Assembly: GCA_902791025.1 (NCBI GenBank)
Contig: CADATZ010000019.1
Coordinates: 23,928-87,927 of the forward strand
Source of the DNA: an uncultured Chloroflexota bacterium
GTDB lineage: Bacteria > Chloroflexota > Anaerolineae > Anaerolineales > Anaerolineaceae
Reading direction: 5' to 3'
DNA: 64,000 nt
Shown: in pieces, positions 17,242 to 26,605 of the stretch
Layout: every line of letters begins with the position of its first letter
Numbering within the stretch: position 1 is the stretch's first letter
Notes under the pieces: model-generated
Told to the model about the DNA's origin: nothing
Database searches by the model: none
Seen by the model: only the letters and a program-made list of their open reading frames with translations
Made by a program: the position numbers and the translations under genes

Positions 17242-18315
17242 TTAACTGATCACATCAAAAATTTTGCCACCGCCAATCACACAGTTATCTTTATCATAAA
17301 AAACAGCGGATTGTCCGGGAGTAGCTGCCCGTACCGGCCTGTCGAAAAGGATGCGCACAGAATCCTCTCCATCACGAGTGATTGAGGCCTGTTCGCCTTC
17401 ATGATGGTAGCGGATTTTCACTCTCGCGTTTATCGTCTCACCCGGCAGGATATCAGGAATACTTTGAAAATTCACATCCCGGCAGCGGATTTCCGAGCTA
17501 TATAAAGAGGATTCCTCCCCAAGAACAACTTCATTTGCCGCGGCATTGATTCGCTTGACGTACATCGGCACTCCGAAAGCAATGCCAAGTCCTCTGCGCT
17601 GTCCGACAGTATAGTGGATAATTCCTTTATGTTTTCCCAGGATTCTTCCATCTTCCGTCACAAAATTTCCTGAACCGGGAGCTTCCAGTTCAGGATCATT
17701 CTCAATGTAATCAGCATAAGAACCTTCCGTCACAAAACAGATTTCCTGCGAATCCTGTTTCTGTGCTACAGAAAGTCCGGCATCAGCGGCAATTTTCCGC
17801 ACTTCGGCTTTGGACAGTTTTCCTAAAGGCATCAAAGTACGGGAAAGCTGCTCCTGTGTCAGGCCGTAAAGCATGTATGTCTGATCTTTTTCTGCCGATG
17901 CCGCCTGCTGCACGGTCCAGCGTCCGTTGTGAAGCTGTACGACTGAGGCATAATGTCCGGTGGCAATAAAATCCGCCTCCATCACCGCGGCGTAATAAAG
18001 CATCCGCTCCCATTTCACATAACGGTTGCATTCAATACAGGGATTGGGAGTCTGTCCTTCAATATAGGATCGAAAGAAAGGCTGCTTGACTTTTTCATTG
18101 AATGCCGCAATGCAATTCGGTGCGTGATACTGGATATGGAGCTTCCAGGCAGTCTCCCGTGCGTCATCGATCTCACAGCAGCGGCTTTCCACACCATCTT
18201 TCGCTTCCCAGGTACGCAGCGTCATTCCGATGACTTCATACCCTGCTTCTTTCAGCAGGTATGCAGCCACCGCGCTGTCCACACCGCCCGACATTCCGAC
18301 AATTACTTTGGCCAT
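17242..18315 (-). CDS. mnmA: MnmA, tRNA-specific 2-thiouridylase
   Basis: Thiolates U34 of tRNA-Lys, -Glu and -Gln, using ATP and a persulfide sulfur that ultimately comes from a cysteine desulfurase such as the SufS here. The 357 residues carry the PP-loop SGGVDS (9-14), the catalytic Cys in TPNPCIECNRYVKW, the second catalytic Cys in SQEICFV, and KDQTYMLYGL. The last part is the C-terminal beta barrel (HYTVGQRRGLGIA). No clear ribosome site precedes the ATG; the 5' region is a TTAGG-type repeat, so translation may depend on coupling or a leaderless message. Confidence 0.96.
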   Translation of the reverse strand: MAKVIVGMSGGVDSAVAAYLLKEAGYEVIGMTLRTWEAKDGVESRCCEIDDARETAWKLHIQYHAPNCIAAFNEKVKQPFFRSYIEGQTPNPCIECNRYVKWERMLYYAAVMEADFIATGHYASVVQLHNGRWTVQQAASAEKDQTYMLYGLTQEQLSRTLMPLGKLSKAEVRKIAADAGLSVAQKQDSQEICFVTEGSYADYIENDPELEAPGSGNFVTEDGRILGKHKGIIHYTVGQRRGLGIAFGVPMYVKRINAAANEVVLGEESSLYSSEIRCRDVNFQSIPDILPGETINARVKIRYHHEGEQASITRDGEDSVRILFDRPVRAATPGQSAVFYDKDNCVIGGGKIFDVIS

Positions 18316-18317
18316 AA

Positions 18318-18391
18318 ACAGTTAGTGCTTAGGAGTTAGAGGTTAGGAATCAGCAGTCTATTGTCAACTGCTAACTCATAACTTCTAACTC
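18318..18391. repeat. Inverted pair of GTTAGGAGTTAG units between mnmA and the HEAT gene
   Basis: CAGTTAGTGCTTAGGAGTTAG and AGGTTAGGAATCAGCAG are followed by CTGCTAACTCATAACTTCTAAC, so CAGCAG/CTGC and GTTAG/CTAAC can pair across a short loop. Same repeat class as after sufC and sufS. Confidence 0.55.
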
Positions 18392-19746
18392 TTTTTCTTC
18401 CTCTTTTCCAGTTTGTTGATGAAATCCTGAAGAGACTCTGCATCCAGATCCTCTTCAGCCATATCTTCAAATTCCGCCCAAAGCTCATCCTCATCCGCAT
18501 CTCTGCCCGCGGCTGCTTCATAGGCTTCCAGGTCATCAAGAATGCGGAACCGGGAAAGATCCATCCCCTCCAGCGGATTATCGTGGTGATGGTGATGATC
18601 ATGATCATGATGATGGTGATGATGATGCTCACCGCAGTCACATTCATCCTCATCCTCGTCCAGGTCGATTGGCTCGTCATCTTCCAGGTCATGCGGGATC
18701 TTCTCTTCCAAAATGGTCAGGCACTGCTCTCTGGCAGCTTCAATTGCATTCTCCAAAGCAGCCTGGACATGTTTTGGTTTGTGATTTCTTTCAGCATCTT
18801 CATCATAAAGCCCCATATGGATCGAAACGTTCAGCGTATCAATGCAGTCATCGATAGCGTCCGTGATTTCGCTGTCCATATCGACCACCGCCTCACCCAG
18901 CGTCTCCAACACATCAAGTGATCCTTCGTCACCGATTTCAGCAACAGCTTCCGCGGCTGCAATCAGCAGGTCCGGACTGATGCGGTCAAAGCGGGAAAGA
19001 ATTTCATAAAGCGCAGGCAGTGCCTCTTTCATCTGCAGTGCCCCGGCGGCGCGGATTGCTTCAATGCTCACGTCTTCGTCTTCATGGCGCATCAGCTCCA
19101 GAACGCTTTCGTCCCAATCCTCACCCAAAGCATGCCGAACCGCGGCCAGACCGGCGATCAGTTCTTCGCGGTCGGTCCCCGCGAGATATCCGCTGATGAT
19201 CTCCTTCACACGCTCCTTTTCAGAAATAGCGTAAGAAACCACGGCTGCCCTGCGGATAGCTTTGTTCTTGTCTTCGATCAGCTTCTCCAATGCTTCATGA
19301 AGTTTCCCTTTATTGACAGGAATGCGGTTTTCAATGGCGGATTCATACATGTATTGTCCTAAAATCTCGATCGCGGCAATTTGTGTCCGTTCATCCGGAT
19401 CTTCCAAAGCTTTCTGCAGAATCAAACTTCCGATTTCACGGGAATCCTCAAACCCAAGAACATGGATCGAAGCCGCACGGATCGCACCATCAGGGTCTTC
19501 AATGCCGATTTTTGCGATGGGTGTAAAGTCATATTCATAATAATTCATACCGGATTCGTGCATCCCCCGATAAAATGCTGCTCTGCGTTCCGCAGCCAGT
19601 TCCGAAAGAACCGTGCGCAGCCGGGCCGCCCTTTCCGCGGTCAGGTCGGATAGCATCCGCGCATGCTTTTCAAAAACGCTCTCCGGGTGATCCTTCACCA
19701 TGATAAGAACATTGTCAAAATTCGTTCGTCCGCTTTTATTTGCCAT
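18385..19746 (-). CDS. HEAT-repeat protein with acidic, His-rich insert
   Basis: A 453-residue soluble protein. Residues about 60-300 are alpha-solenoid HEAT-like repeats (for example DPDGAIRAASIHVLGF, DPDERTQIAAIEILGQ, NKAIRRAAVVSYA, DVSIEAIRAAGAL). After about residue 350 comes an acidic run (DLEDDEPIDLDEDEDE) with two Cys, then seven His, D-H-D and five His. The C-terminus is acidic and ends in basic residues. The His/Asp cluster is a likely metal-binding or metal-storage stretch. GGGATGA precedes the ATG. It is placed between rseP and mnmA and probably co-transcribed. No known family assigned. Confidence 0.8.
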   Translation of the reverse strand: MANKSGRTNFDNVLIMVKDHPESVFEKHARMLSDLTAERAARLRTVLSELAAERRAAFYRGMHESGMNYYEYDFTPIAKIGIEDPDGAIRAASIHVLGFEDSREIGSLILQKALEDPDERTQIAAIEILGQYMYESAIENRIPVNKGKLHEALEKLIEDKNKAIRRAAVVSYAISEKERVKEIISGYLAGTDREELIAGLAAVRHALGEDWDESVLELMRHEDEDVSIEAIRAAGALQMKEALPALYEILSRFDRISPDLLIAAAEAVAEIGDEGSLDVLETLGEAVVDMDSEITDAIDDCIDTLNVSIHMGLYDEDAERNHKPKHVQAALENAIEAAREQCLTILEEKIPHDLEDDEPIDLDEDEDECDCGEHHHHHHHDHDHHHHHDNPLEGMDLSRFRILDDLEAYEAAAGRDADEDELWAEFEDMAEEDLDAESLQDFINKLEKRKKKS

Positions 19747-19784
19747 TTGTCATCCCATCTTTCTTATCCAACCCCTGACATAGG

Positions 19785-20906
19785 TCAGCGAGCCAGCATA
19801 AACACATCTTTGAACATCACCACTGCCATCAAGCAGATCAGCAGCGCCATGCAGACACCATTAAATGCCGTTTCCACCTTGAGCGGGATCTTCTTCTTGA
19901 ACAGAAGCTCCGGCAGCAGGAAAAGGATCCGTCCGCCATCCAGTGCAGGGATTGGGAAGAGGTTCGTCACACCCAGAGCCACCGAGATCAGCCCAAAGAA
20001 TGTCAAACGTGAGGTCCAACCCGTATCGGAATTGCTGGCAGTCCGAATCTCTGTACTGACGCCTGCTTTTTCCATTTCTGCCCGGCGTTCGGCGACCTGA
20101 GCAGCCCGTTCTTCATCAATTTCCGCTGCCTCAGAGAAATAGGAATACATTCCCACCGGACCAACGATCGATTCCATACCCAGCTGGACCTGTCCGGTAA
20201 TGATCTGCCCCAGTCCCGTCAGATAAGACTTGGTCATATACCAAAGATCCTGTGCACCGGCTTTGATTGCCTCAAAAAAGCTGATGTCGTGAACGGCATA
20301 GGTAATGACCACACCCATCGCACCACGTCCTTCCGGCGGATTGGATAAAGGCGTAACCTTCAGTTCCAATACTTCACCGTTCCGCTTGACCTGGATCGGG
20401 GTTTCCTGATCCAAATGCGCCTGAACAGCGGTGGAAACCATGTCATAGCTGGTGATTTCAGTGTCACCGACACGCAGCAGCTGGTCGCCCGGGAGCATAC
20501 CGGCAGCGGCTGCGGGTGAATCCGGCTCCACCTTATCCAGGATCACCGTGGAAATATCCGGAGCGCCAACCTGATGGATGCAGATGGTGAAAAGCACCAG
20601 CGCAGTCAGGAAATTCATACCCGGACCGGCAAGCAGGATCAGGATCTGCTGCCAGGCAGGTGCCGCGCGCAGACTGTTCTGGCTCGGGTCTTCAAATTCA
20701 CCTTTCGGTTTCACAAAAGCACCGAAAGGCAGCAGGTTCAGCGTGAACTCTGTTCCCTTCCAGGTGAACAAACGGCAGAGACGCGGCGGCAGGCCGAATC
20801 CAAATTCTTCAACTTCAATTCCGAACGCCTTGGAGACGATAAAATGTCCGAATTCATGCAGGAACAGCATCACTCCAAACGCGAGTATAAACTGTAAAAT
20901 AAGCAT
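19785..20906 (-). CDS. rseP: RseP-type site-2 zinc metalloprotease (M50)
   Basis: Intramembrane protease that cleaves anti-sigma factors or remnant signal peptides within the membrane. The 373 residues start with a membrane helix containing HEFGH (17-21), the catalytic zinc site. One PDZ domain follows (PDSPAAAAGMLPGDQLLRVGD), and the third zinc ligand is in LFPIPALDGGRI near residue 320. The C-terminal helices complete the core. AAAGGGA lies 10 bases before the ATG. The insert between PDZ and the DGG motif (about residues 215-290) is longer than in E. coli. It heads a minus-strand run through the HEAT gene to mnmA. Confidence 0.93.
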   Translation of the reverse strand: MLILQFILAFGVMLFLHEFGHFIVSKAFGIEVEEFGFGLPPRLCRLFTWKGTEFTLNLLPFGAFVKPKGEFEDPSQNSLRAAPAWQQILILLAGPGMNFLTALVLFTICIHQVGAPDISTVILDKVEPDSPAAAAGMLPGDQLLRVGDTEITSYDMVSTAVQAHLDQETPIQVKRNGEVLELKVTPLSNPPEGRGAMGVVITYAVHDISFFEAIKAGAQDLWYMTKSYLTGLGQIITGQVQLGMESIVGPVGMYSYFSEAAEIDEERAAQVAERRAEMEKAGVSTEIRTASNSDTGWTSRLTFFGLISVALGVTNLFPIPALDGGRILFLLPELLFKKKIPLKVETAFNGVCMALLICLMAVVMFKDVFMLAR

Positions 20907-21050
20907 TGTCTAAATTCCCTTTCAATAACATTTTACACGATATCCGCCCCGTTGAACAAAAATTAACGTATATCTTACGATAACAACATACAAAAGAATT
21001 TGAAATATTGTCACTTCGCACTGAACAGATATCTGATTTTTTCAAATTTC

Positions 21051-21078
21051 TTGACAAGGCGGGAGAAATGGATAGAAT
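21051..21078 (+). promoter_or_regulatory. trp operon promoter
   Basis: TTGACA at 21051-21056 and TAGAAT at 21073-21078 with a 16-base spacer. Predicted start of transcription is about 21085, directly before the T-box leader. Confidence 0.8.
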
Positions 21079-21089
21079 TTTTGATTACA

Positions 21090-21357
21090 AAACAAACCGA
21101 TGATGCGGAGATAAAGGCGGCAACGCCCATACAGAGAACCTGCGATGCTGAGAATCAGGCAGGAAACGAACCGTCAAATGGACCGCGGAGGGCGCATTCA
21201 AAGGCTTTATGCCGAGTATTCTGCGACGTGAAGGCATACGTCAGTTGCCGGGGATATGAAGGTATCCCGCTAAGCGCATGGTCCAAAGCCATGAATCAGG
21301 GTGGCACCGCGAATAAAGAATTCGTCCCTGACAGATCAAACTTCTGTCAGGGTTTTT
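21090..21357 (+). promoter_or_regulatory. Tryptophan T-box riboswitch with intrinsic terminator
   Basis: The leader contains the diagnostic T-box AGGGTGGCACCGCG (21297-21310). It is followed by ATTCGTCCCT, which can pair with the T-box to form the antiterminator. The competing terminator is CCCTGACAGA (21325-21334) with TCTGTCAGGG (21342-21351) and six T. A UGG triplet (21179-21181) in the 3' side of the long first stem is the likely Trp specifier codon. Uncharged tRNA-Trp would bind specifier and T-box and allow readthrough into trpDCFBA. About 490 bases between rseP and trpD hold nothing else besides the promoter. Confidence 0.92.
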
Positions 21358-21396
21358 TATTTCCAGGCAGGAGAGAAATAAGAAAAGGATGCAATC

Positions 21397-22416
21397 ATGA
21401 TCAAAGAAGCTATTGTCAAGATCGTCAGCAAGGGTGACCTTACATATGATGAAGCCTATGCCGTAATGAACGAAATTATGAGCGGCGAAACCACCGCTAC
21501 CCAAAACGCCGCGTTCCTCGCAGCGCTCTCCACCAAATCCGCCAAAGCGGAAACTAAGGATGAAATTGCCGGCTGTGCGGCAGCCATGCGCGACCACGCC
21601 ACAAAGGTCCACACGGACCTTCCGGTATTGGAAATTGTCGGAACCGGCGGAGACAACGCGCAGAGTTTCAATATCTCCACCACCTCAGCACTCATCGCCG
21701 CTTCCGGCGGAGCCAAAGTCGCCAAGCACGGCAACCGGGCCGCATCTTCAAAATGCGGCACAGCGGATTGTCTCGAAGCATTGGGCGTCAACATCGACCA
21801 AAGCCCTGAAAAATGTCTCGAACTGTTGGATAAGGTCGGGATGTGCTTTTTCTTCGCGCAGAAATATCACACTTCCATGAAATATGTCGGCGCCATCCGC
21901 CGCGAACTGGGGTTCCGCACTGTTTTCAACATTCTCGGCCCACTCACCAATCCGGCGAGTCCGAAGATGCAGCTGCTGGGCGTTTATGACGAATATCTTG
22001 CCGAACCATTAGCCCAGGTTCTCATCGATCTCGGTGTTCAGCGAGGCATGGTCGTCTATGGACAGGACAAACTTGACGAGATTTCCATGAGCGCTCCGAC
22101 AACTGTCTGTGAATTCAAAGACGGCTGGTATAAAAAATACGTCATCACACCGGAAGATTTCGGACTGACCCGCTGTGAAAAGGCAGAATTAGTCGGTGGC
22201 ACCCCGGCAGAAAACGCAGCCATCACCCGGGCGATCCTGAACAGCGAAGAGCACGGACCCAAACGCGATGCTGTGCTGCTGAATGCCGGAGCCGCGCTCT
22301 ACATCGCCGGTAAAGCAGGATCCATGGCAGAAGGGGTACAGCTTGCTGCATCCCTGATCGATTCCGGAGCCGCAGCACAGACGCTCGCAAAATTCATCGA
22401 GGTCAGTAATCAATGA
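21397..22416 (+). CDS. trpD: Anthranilate phosphoribosyltransferase TrpD
   Basis: Joins anthranilate to PRPP, the second step of tryptophan synthesis. The 339 residues show the PRPP-binding [14 protein letters not shown], the anthranilate-site motif [21 protein letters not shown] and [25 protein letters not shown]. The start follows an AGGAGAGAAATAAGAAAAGGA region. It is not fused to trpG. First gene of a fully overlapping operon: its stop shares four bases (ATGA) with trpC. Controlled by the T-box upstream. Confidence 0.96.
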   Translation: MIKEAIVKIVSKGDLTYDEAYAVMNEIMSGETTATQNAAFLAALSTKSAKAETKDEIAGCAAAMRDHATKVHTDLPVLEIVGTGGDNAQSFNISTTSALIAASGGAKVAKHGNRAASSKCGTADCLEALGVNIDQSPEKCLELLDKVGMCFFFAQKYHTSMKYVGAIRRELGFRTVFNILGPLTNPASPKMQLLGVYDEYLAEPLAQVLIDLGVQRGMVVYGQDKLDEISMSAPTTVCEFKDGWYKKYVITPEDFGLTRCEKAELVGGTPAENAAITRAILNSEEHGPKRDAVLLNAGAALYIAGKAGSMAEGVQLAASLIDSGAAAQTLAKFIEVSNQ

Positions 22417-23201
22417 ACATTCTCGATGAGCTTGCCGCACACGCACAGGAACGGGTCGCAGCGGATATGGCTGAGATCCCGCTCGAAGCAATGAAAGAAC
22501 TCGCTGCTGTCAAGGGAGAAGGACTGGGTGAGGTCTTTCTCAGCGCTTTGAAGCGTCCCGGCCTTTCCTTCATCTGCGAAATCAAGCGTGCATCACCATC
22601 CAAAGGGCTGATCGCGCCGGATTTTCCATATATTTCGATCGCCCGGGAATATGAAACTGCCGGAGCGGACTGCATCTCCTGCCTGACAGAACCGAAATGG
22701 TTTCTCGGCTCGGATCTGATTTTCCGGGAAATCCGCAGTGAAGTCGACACGCCGATGATCCGCAAGGATTTCACTGTCAGTGAATATCAAATCTATCAGG
22801 CAAAGGCCATGGGAGCCAATGCGGTACTGCTCATCTGTGCCATTCTTGGACAAAAGGAACTGGAGAATTATTTGCAGCTGTGTGAAGAACTCGGACTGGC
22901 AGCTCTGACGGAAACGCACAATGAAGAAGAGATCTCCATGGCAGTCAAAACCGGAGCAAAGATCATCGGCGTCAATAACCGCAATCTTAAAGATTTCTCT
23001 GTTGACTTCAGCAATGCGGAACGACTGAGGGACAGCATTCCATCTGACCGTATCTATGTTGCGGAAAGCGGTGTGAAATCGCCCGATGACGCGAAAATCT
23101 TAAAGAAAATTGGAGCAGATGCCGTGCTGATTGGCGAGGCACTGATGCGTGCGGTAGATAAAACAGCCATACTGAAAGCATTGCGGGAGGCAGCAAAATG
23201 A
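22413..23201 (+). CDS. trpC: Indole-3-glycerol phosphate synthase TrpC
   Basis: A 262-residue TIM barrel that cyclises CdRP to indole-3-glycerol phosphate. Visible motifs: [15 protein letters not shown] (catalytic Lys), TEPKWFLGS (loop 2), [43 protein letters not shown] and VAESGV. Length and motifs are standard. It overlaps trpD and trpF by four bases each, so translation is coupled. Confidence 0.96.
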   Translation: MNILDELAAHAQERVAADMAEIPLEAMKELAAVKGEGLGEVFLSALKRPGLSFICEIKRASPSKGLIAPDFPYISIAREYETAGADCISCLTEPKWFLGSDLIFREIRSEVDTPMIRKDFTVSEYQIYQAKAMGANAVLLICAILGQKELENYLQLCEELGLAALTETHNEEEISMAVKTGAKIIGVNNRNLKDFSVDFSNAERLRDSIPSDRIYVAESGVKSPDDAKILKKIGADAVLIGEALMRAVDKTAILKALREAAK

Positions 23202-23803
23202 CAAAAATCAAACTTTGCGGAATGAGACGTGTTATCGACATTCAAACAGCCAACACCCTCAAAGTGGAATTTATCGGCTTTGTCTTCTGGACTAAAAGTA
23301 AACGAATGGTCACGCCGGAAGAGGCAGCTGAACTGAAATCGATCCTCAGCCCCGATATCGCCGCCGTAGGTGTTTTCGTCGATGAGAAAGCGGAAACTGT
23401 AGCCGAACTGCTGAACCGCGGCACTATCGACATTGCCCAGCTGCACGGCAGCGAGGATGAGGCATACGTCCGTCATCTGCGAACACTGACGCGGAAACCA
23501 CTCATTCAGGTCTTCCGCATCCGGGAACAAAAAGACCTGGAAGCAGCAGCCTGCAGCAGTGCGGAATCGGTCCTGCTAGACGCAGGAAAGGGTGACGGCA
23601 TCACCTTCGACTGGAACTTGCTCAGGGACTTTACCCGACCCTATTTTCTTGCAGGCGGACTAACCCCAGAAAATGTCTCTGCCGCCATCGATCAGCTGCA
23701 CCCGTACGCGGTTGACATCAGTTCCGGCATTGAAACCAACGGCATAAAGGATGCGGAAAAGATGACCGCCTTTGTAAAAGCGGTAAGAAAGGAAAACCTA
23801 TGA
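23198..23803 (+). CDS. trpF: Phosphoribosylanthranilate isomerase TrpF
   Basis: A 201-residue TIM barrel performing the Amadori rearrangement of PRA. The catalytic Cys is Cys7 in KIKLCGM (N-terminal strand); the catalytic Asp region is [17 protein letters not shown] and [14 protein letters not shown] form the phosphate-binding end. Adjacent overlaps of four bases with trpC and trpB. Standard length. Confidence 0.95.
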   Translation: MTKIKLCGMRRVIDIQTANTLKVEFIGFVFWTKSKRMVTPEEAAELKSILSPDIAAVGVFVDEKAETVAELLNRGTIDIAQLHGSEDEAYVRHLRTLTRKPLIQVFRIREQKDLEAAACSSAESVLLDAGKGDGITFDWNLLRDFTRPYFLAGGLTPENVSAAIDQLHPYAVDISSGIETNGIKDAEKMTAFVKAVRKENL

Positions 23804-24990
23804 CAAACACAAAAGGACGCTTCGGCATTTACGGCGGACAATACATCCCGGAAACTCTGATGAATGCCGTTATCGAACTCGAGGCGGCATATGAATACTA
23901 CAAAAACGACCCGGAATTCCAGACTGAGCTTTCAACATTATTTAACGAATACGCCGGACGTCCTTCCCGCCTCTATTATGCCGAAAAAATGACTAAAGAT
24001 CTGAACGGTGCAAAAATCTATCTCAAACGGGAGGACCTGAACCACACCGGCGCTCACAAAATCAACAATGTTCTGGGACAAGCCCTGCTTGCCAAAAAGA
24101 TGGGGAAGACCCGCTTGATCGCGGAAACCGGAGCCGGACAGCATGGCGTCGCCACGGCAACCGCTGCCGCGCTGATGGGTATGCAGTGCGTCGTATTTAT
24201 GGGTGAGGAGGACACCAAACGCCAGGCGCTCAATGTCTACCGCATGCGCCTGCTCGGTGCCGAAGTGATCCCCGTCAAAACCGGGACAGCCACATTGAAA
24301 GACGCTGTTTCGGAAGCCATGCGCGAATGGACCAGCCGCATCGACGACACCCATTACTGTCTCGGCTCTGTCATGGGTCCGCATCCCTTCCCGACCATCG
24401 TGAGAGACTTTCAAGCCGTCATTTCCCGGGAGATCAAGGAGCAAATGCTTCAAAAGGAAGGCCGTCTGCCGGATGTAGTGCTCGCCTGTGTCGGAGGCGG
24501 CAGCAACGCCATCGGCAGCTTTTATCATTTTATTGACGACGCTCAAGTTCGCCTGATTGGCTGTGAGGCTGCCGGACGCGGGGTCGACACATTCGAAACT
24601 GCGGCTACCGTGAATACCGGCAGGGTCGGCATCTTTCACGGCATGAAGAGCTATTTCTGCCAGGATGATTTCGGTCAGATTGCTCCGGTTTATTCCATTT
24701 CCGCCGGTCTGGACTATCCCGGCATCGGTCCGGAACACGCCTGGTTAAACGATATCGGACGGGCTGAATATGTGCCCGTAACAGATGAGGAAGCGGTTTG
24801 TGCTTTTGAATATCTTGCCAAAACAGAGGGAATTATCCCGGCCATCGAATCCGCCCACGCAGTTGCCCATGCACTGAAAATTGCGCCGGAGCTGTCCAAA
24901 GACCAGCTCATGGTCATCACCATCTCCGGACGCGGAGACAAAGACTGCGCGGCGATTGCCCGTTACAGAGGGGAGGACCTCCATGAATAA
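23800..24990 (+). CDS. trpB: Tryptophan synthase beta subunit TrpB
   Basis: PLP enzyme that condenses indole with serine. The 396 residues belong to the TrpB1 type that pairs with TrpA. PLP Lys is in [17 protein letters not shown], the indole/serine site is in [17 protein letters not shown], and the phosphate-binding loop is [10 protein letters not shown]. The C-terminal SGRGDKD is the usual end. Overlaps trpF by four bases and trpA by eight. Confidence 0.97.
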   Translation: MTNTKGRFGIYGGQYIPETLMNAVIELEAAYEYYKNDPEFQTELSTLFNEYAGRPSRLYYAEKMTKDLNGAKIYLKREDLNHTGAHKINNVLGQALLAKKMGKTRLIAETGAGQHGVATATAAALMGMQCVVFMGEEDTKRQALNVYRMRLLGAEVIPVKTGTATLKDAVSEAMREWTSRIDDTHYCLGSVMGPHPFPTIVRDFQAVISREIKEQMLQKEGRLPDVVLACVGGGSNAIGSFYHFIDDAQVRLIGCEAAGRGVDTFETAATVNTGRVGIFHGMKSYFCQDDFGQIAPVYSISAGLDYPGIGPEHAWLNDIGRAEYVPVTDEEAVCAFEYLAKTEGIIPAIESAHAVAHALKIAPELSKDQLMVITISGRGDKDCAAIARYRGEDLHE

Positions 24991-25756
24991 AATTGCATCA
25001 GCATTTGCCAACGGGAAAGCCTTTATCCCTTTCATCACCTGCGGAGACCCGGATCTTGAGACCACAAAGGCCTGCATCCGTGAAATGGTGCGCAATGGCG
25101 CTGATCTGATCGAATTGGGGATCCCCTTTTCCGACCCCACCGCGGAAGGTCCAGTGATCCAGGGAGCCAACATTCGAGCGCTTGCAAGTGGGACCACAAC
25201 ATCCAAAATTTTCGAAATGGTCACGGAGCTGCGCAGGGAAATCAGCACACCCATGGTTTTCATGACCTATGCGAATGTAGTTTTTGCTTACGGAGCAGAG
25301 AGATTTCTTACCGCCTGTGAACAGGTCGGAATTGACGGGCTGATCCTGCCGGACCTGCCGTACGAGGAAAAGGACGAATTTTTACCCGTTTGTCGGGAAC
25401 ATCATGTGGCGCTGATCTCACTGATCGCACCGACTTCTGCCGGAAGGATCGCCACAATCGCGCGGGAGGCGGAAGGCTTCATCTACCTCGTTTCCAGCCT
25501 GGGGGTCACCGGCACCCGCAGCGAGATCACCACCGACCTGTCCTCCATCATGAAAGTAATCCGGGAAAATACGTCTATACCCTGCGCCATCGGCTTCGGC
25601 ATTTCCACACCGGAGCAGGCCGCGAAAATGGCCGGTCTCTCCGACGGAGCCATTGTCGGCTCCGCCATCATCAAGATCCTCGCCCAATACGGCTCCGAGT
25701 CCCCGAAATATGTCGGAGAATTTGTTAAGAAAATGAAAATGGGAGTCAGGTGTTAA
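24983..25756 (+). CDS. trpA: Tryptophan synthase alpha subunit TrpA
   Basis: Cleaves indole-3-glycerol phosphate to indole, passed through the tunnel to TrpB. The start at 24983 is supported by GGGAGG and overlaps trpB by eight bases; 257 residues. Catalytic Glu is in [20 protein letters not shown], with Asp in [11 protein letters not shown]; the phosphate site is VGSAI and [10 protein letters not shown]. The C-terminal stop is in a TTAGG-type repeat. It is the last operon gene; trpE and trpG (anthranilate synthase) are not in the window. Confidence 0.95.
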   Translation: MNKIASAFANGKAFIPFITCGDPDLETTKACIREMVRNGADLIELGIPFSDPTAEGPVIQGANIRALASGTTTSKIFEMVTELRREISTPMVFMTYANVVFAYGAERFLTACEQVGIDGLILPDLPYEEKDEFLPVCREHHVALISLIAPTSAGRIATIAREAEGFIYLVSSLGVTGTRSEITTDLSSIMKVIRENTSIPCAIGFGISTPEQAAKMAGLSDGAIVGSAIIKILAQYGSESPKYVGEFVKKMKMGVRC

Positions 25757-25790
25757 GTATTAGGTGTTAGTATTCCTGTTTTGGCTGAAA

Positions 25791-25842
25791 CACCGGGCGG
25801 AGAAGCTGTGCGGGCATTACCGCAGCAGCACCCGGCCCGGTG
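25791..25842. terminator. Cruciform-like hairpin between convergent trpA and DUF47 genes
   Basis: CACCGGGC (25791-25798) pairs with GCCCGGTG (25835-25842), and inside it GCTGTGCGG pairs with CCGCAGCAGC. Only a short CTTTAAAT follows, so termination strength is uncertain. Position between convergent genes supports a terminator role. Confidence 0.55.
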
Positions 25843-25852
25843 CTTTAAATCA

Positions 25853-26482
25853 TTATGAATTTTTCATGATGACGGATTCAACCGAGTTGGCGAGATCTTC
25901 AATGTCATCCATCACAGTTTCCAGACAGGTATAAACCGCCTTTTTCGCTATCAGGACCTTCGGATCGTTTTCATTGACAAACAGGGAATGCATCGCTTCC
26001 CGATAGATCCGGTCGCCTTCCTCCTCATGCTTGTTGATCTCAATAATGCTCTGCGAAAGTGTAGTATCCTTTTTGAAATTCTCAAATTTCTTCATAAGGT
26101 CCTGCAGCAAATTACAGCTGTGCTCAATCAGATCCATATATTTCAGCATCACATCATCAACCTGTTTCAAATCATACTCATAACAGTTGATCATGATGTC
26201 CTCAATGCAGTCGGTCAGGTCATCCAGTTCTCTGGCAATCAGCACGATATCCTCCCGTTCCAACGGAGCGATGAACTCTTTGATCAGGTGCTCCATAATC
26301 TCATGCTGGACCTGATCCGCAGCGTGTTCGATACCGTGCAGCTCGATCAGGTTATCTTTAACCTGCTCATATTCAAAATTCCGCAGCAGCTCCGCAGTAC
26401 GTTTCGCCAATTCACAGCTAAAACGGCACTGCGCCACGAAGCTGTCAAAATAATAAGCATCCCGTTTGTTTTTTCCGAACAT
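25853..26482 (-). CDS. DUF47/PhoU-like Pit accessory protein
   Basis: A 209-residue all-helical cytoplasmic protein of the TIGR00153/DUF47 family. These occur next to Pit phosphate transporters and are thought to gate them. The charged helices with repeated E/DxxxD pairs (ELDDLTDCIEDIMINCYEYD, EEEGDRIYREAMHSLF) are the expected metal-binding PhoU-like pattern. AAGGATG precedes the ATG. It lies 123 bases after pit on the same strand; the gap holds a hairpin (GCATGGCAG...CTGCCATGC) that could set the ratio of the two proteins. Confidence 0.92.
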   Translation of the reverse strand: MFGKNKRDAYYFDSFVAQCRFSCELAKRTAELLRNFEYEQVKDNLIELHGIEHAADQVQHEIMEHLIKEFIAPLEREDIVLIARELDDLTDCIEDIMINCYEYDLKQVDDVMLKYMDLIEHSCNLLQDLMKKFENFKKDTTLSQSIIEINKHEEEGDRIYREAMHSLFVNENDPKVLIAKKAVYTCLETVMDDIEDLANSVESVIMKNS

Positions 26483-26521
26483 TTTTCATCCTTCTTTCAT
26501 CTGTAACCGTAAAAGGTCAGG

Positions 26522-26552
26522 CATGGCAGCACAAGTACAATTCTGCCATGCC
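26522..26552. repeat. Intercistronic hairpin between pit and its accessory gene
   Basis: GCATGGCAG (26521-26529) pairs with CTGCCATGC (26543-26551) around a CACAAGTACAATT loop. No T-run. A candidate mRNA-processing or attenuation structure. Confidence 0.5.
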
Positions 26553-26605
26553 GTCTGCGCGGCAATGTCAGAGCTGTCCATGTGTACTCCACGAACCGCT
26601 GACAC

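Noticed and set aside
18580..18660. GATGATGGTGATGATCATGA-like simple repeat
   Set aside because: It is the antisense of the His/Asp codon run in the HEAT-repeat protein, not an independent element.
21000..21437. A 145-codon open frame across the trp leader
   Set aside because: It runs through the T-box and terminator, has no ribosome site and ends inside trpD in another frame; the RNA structure explains the sequence better.
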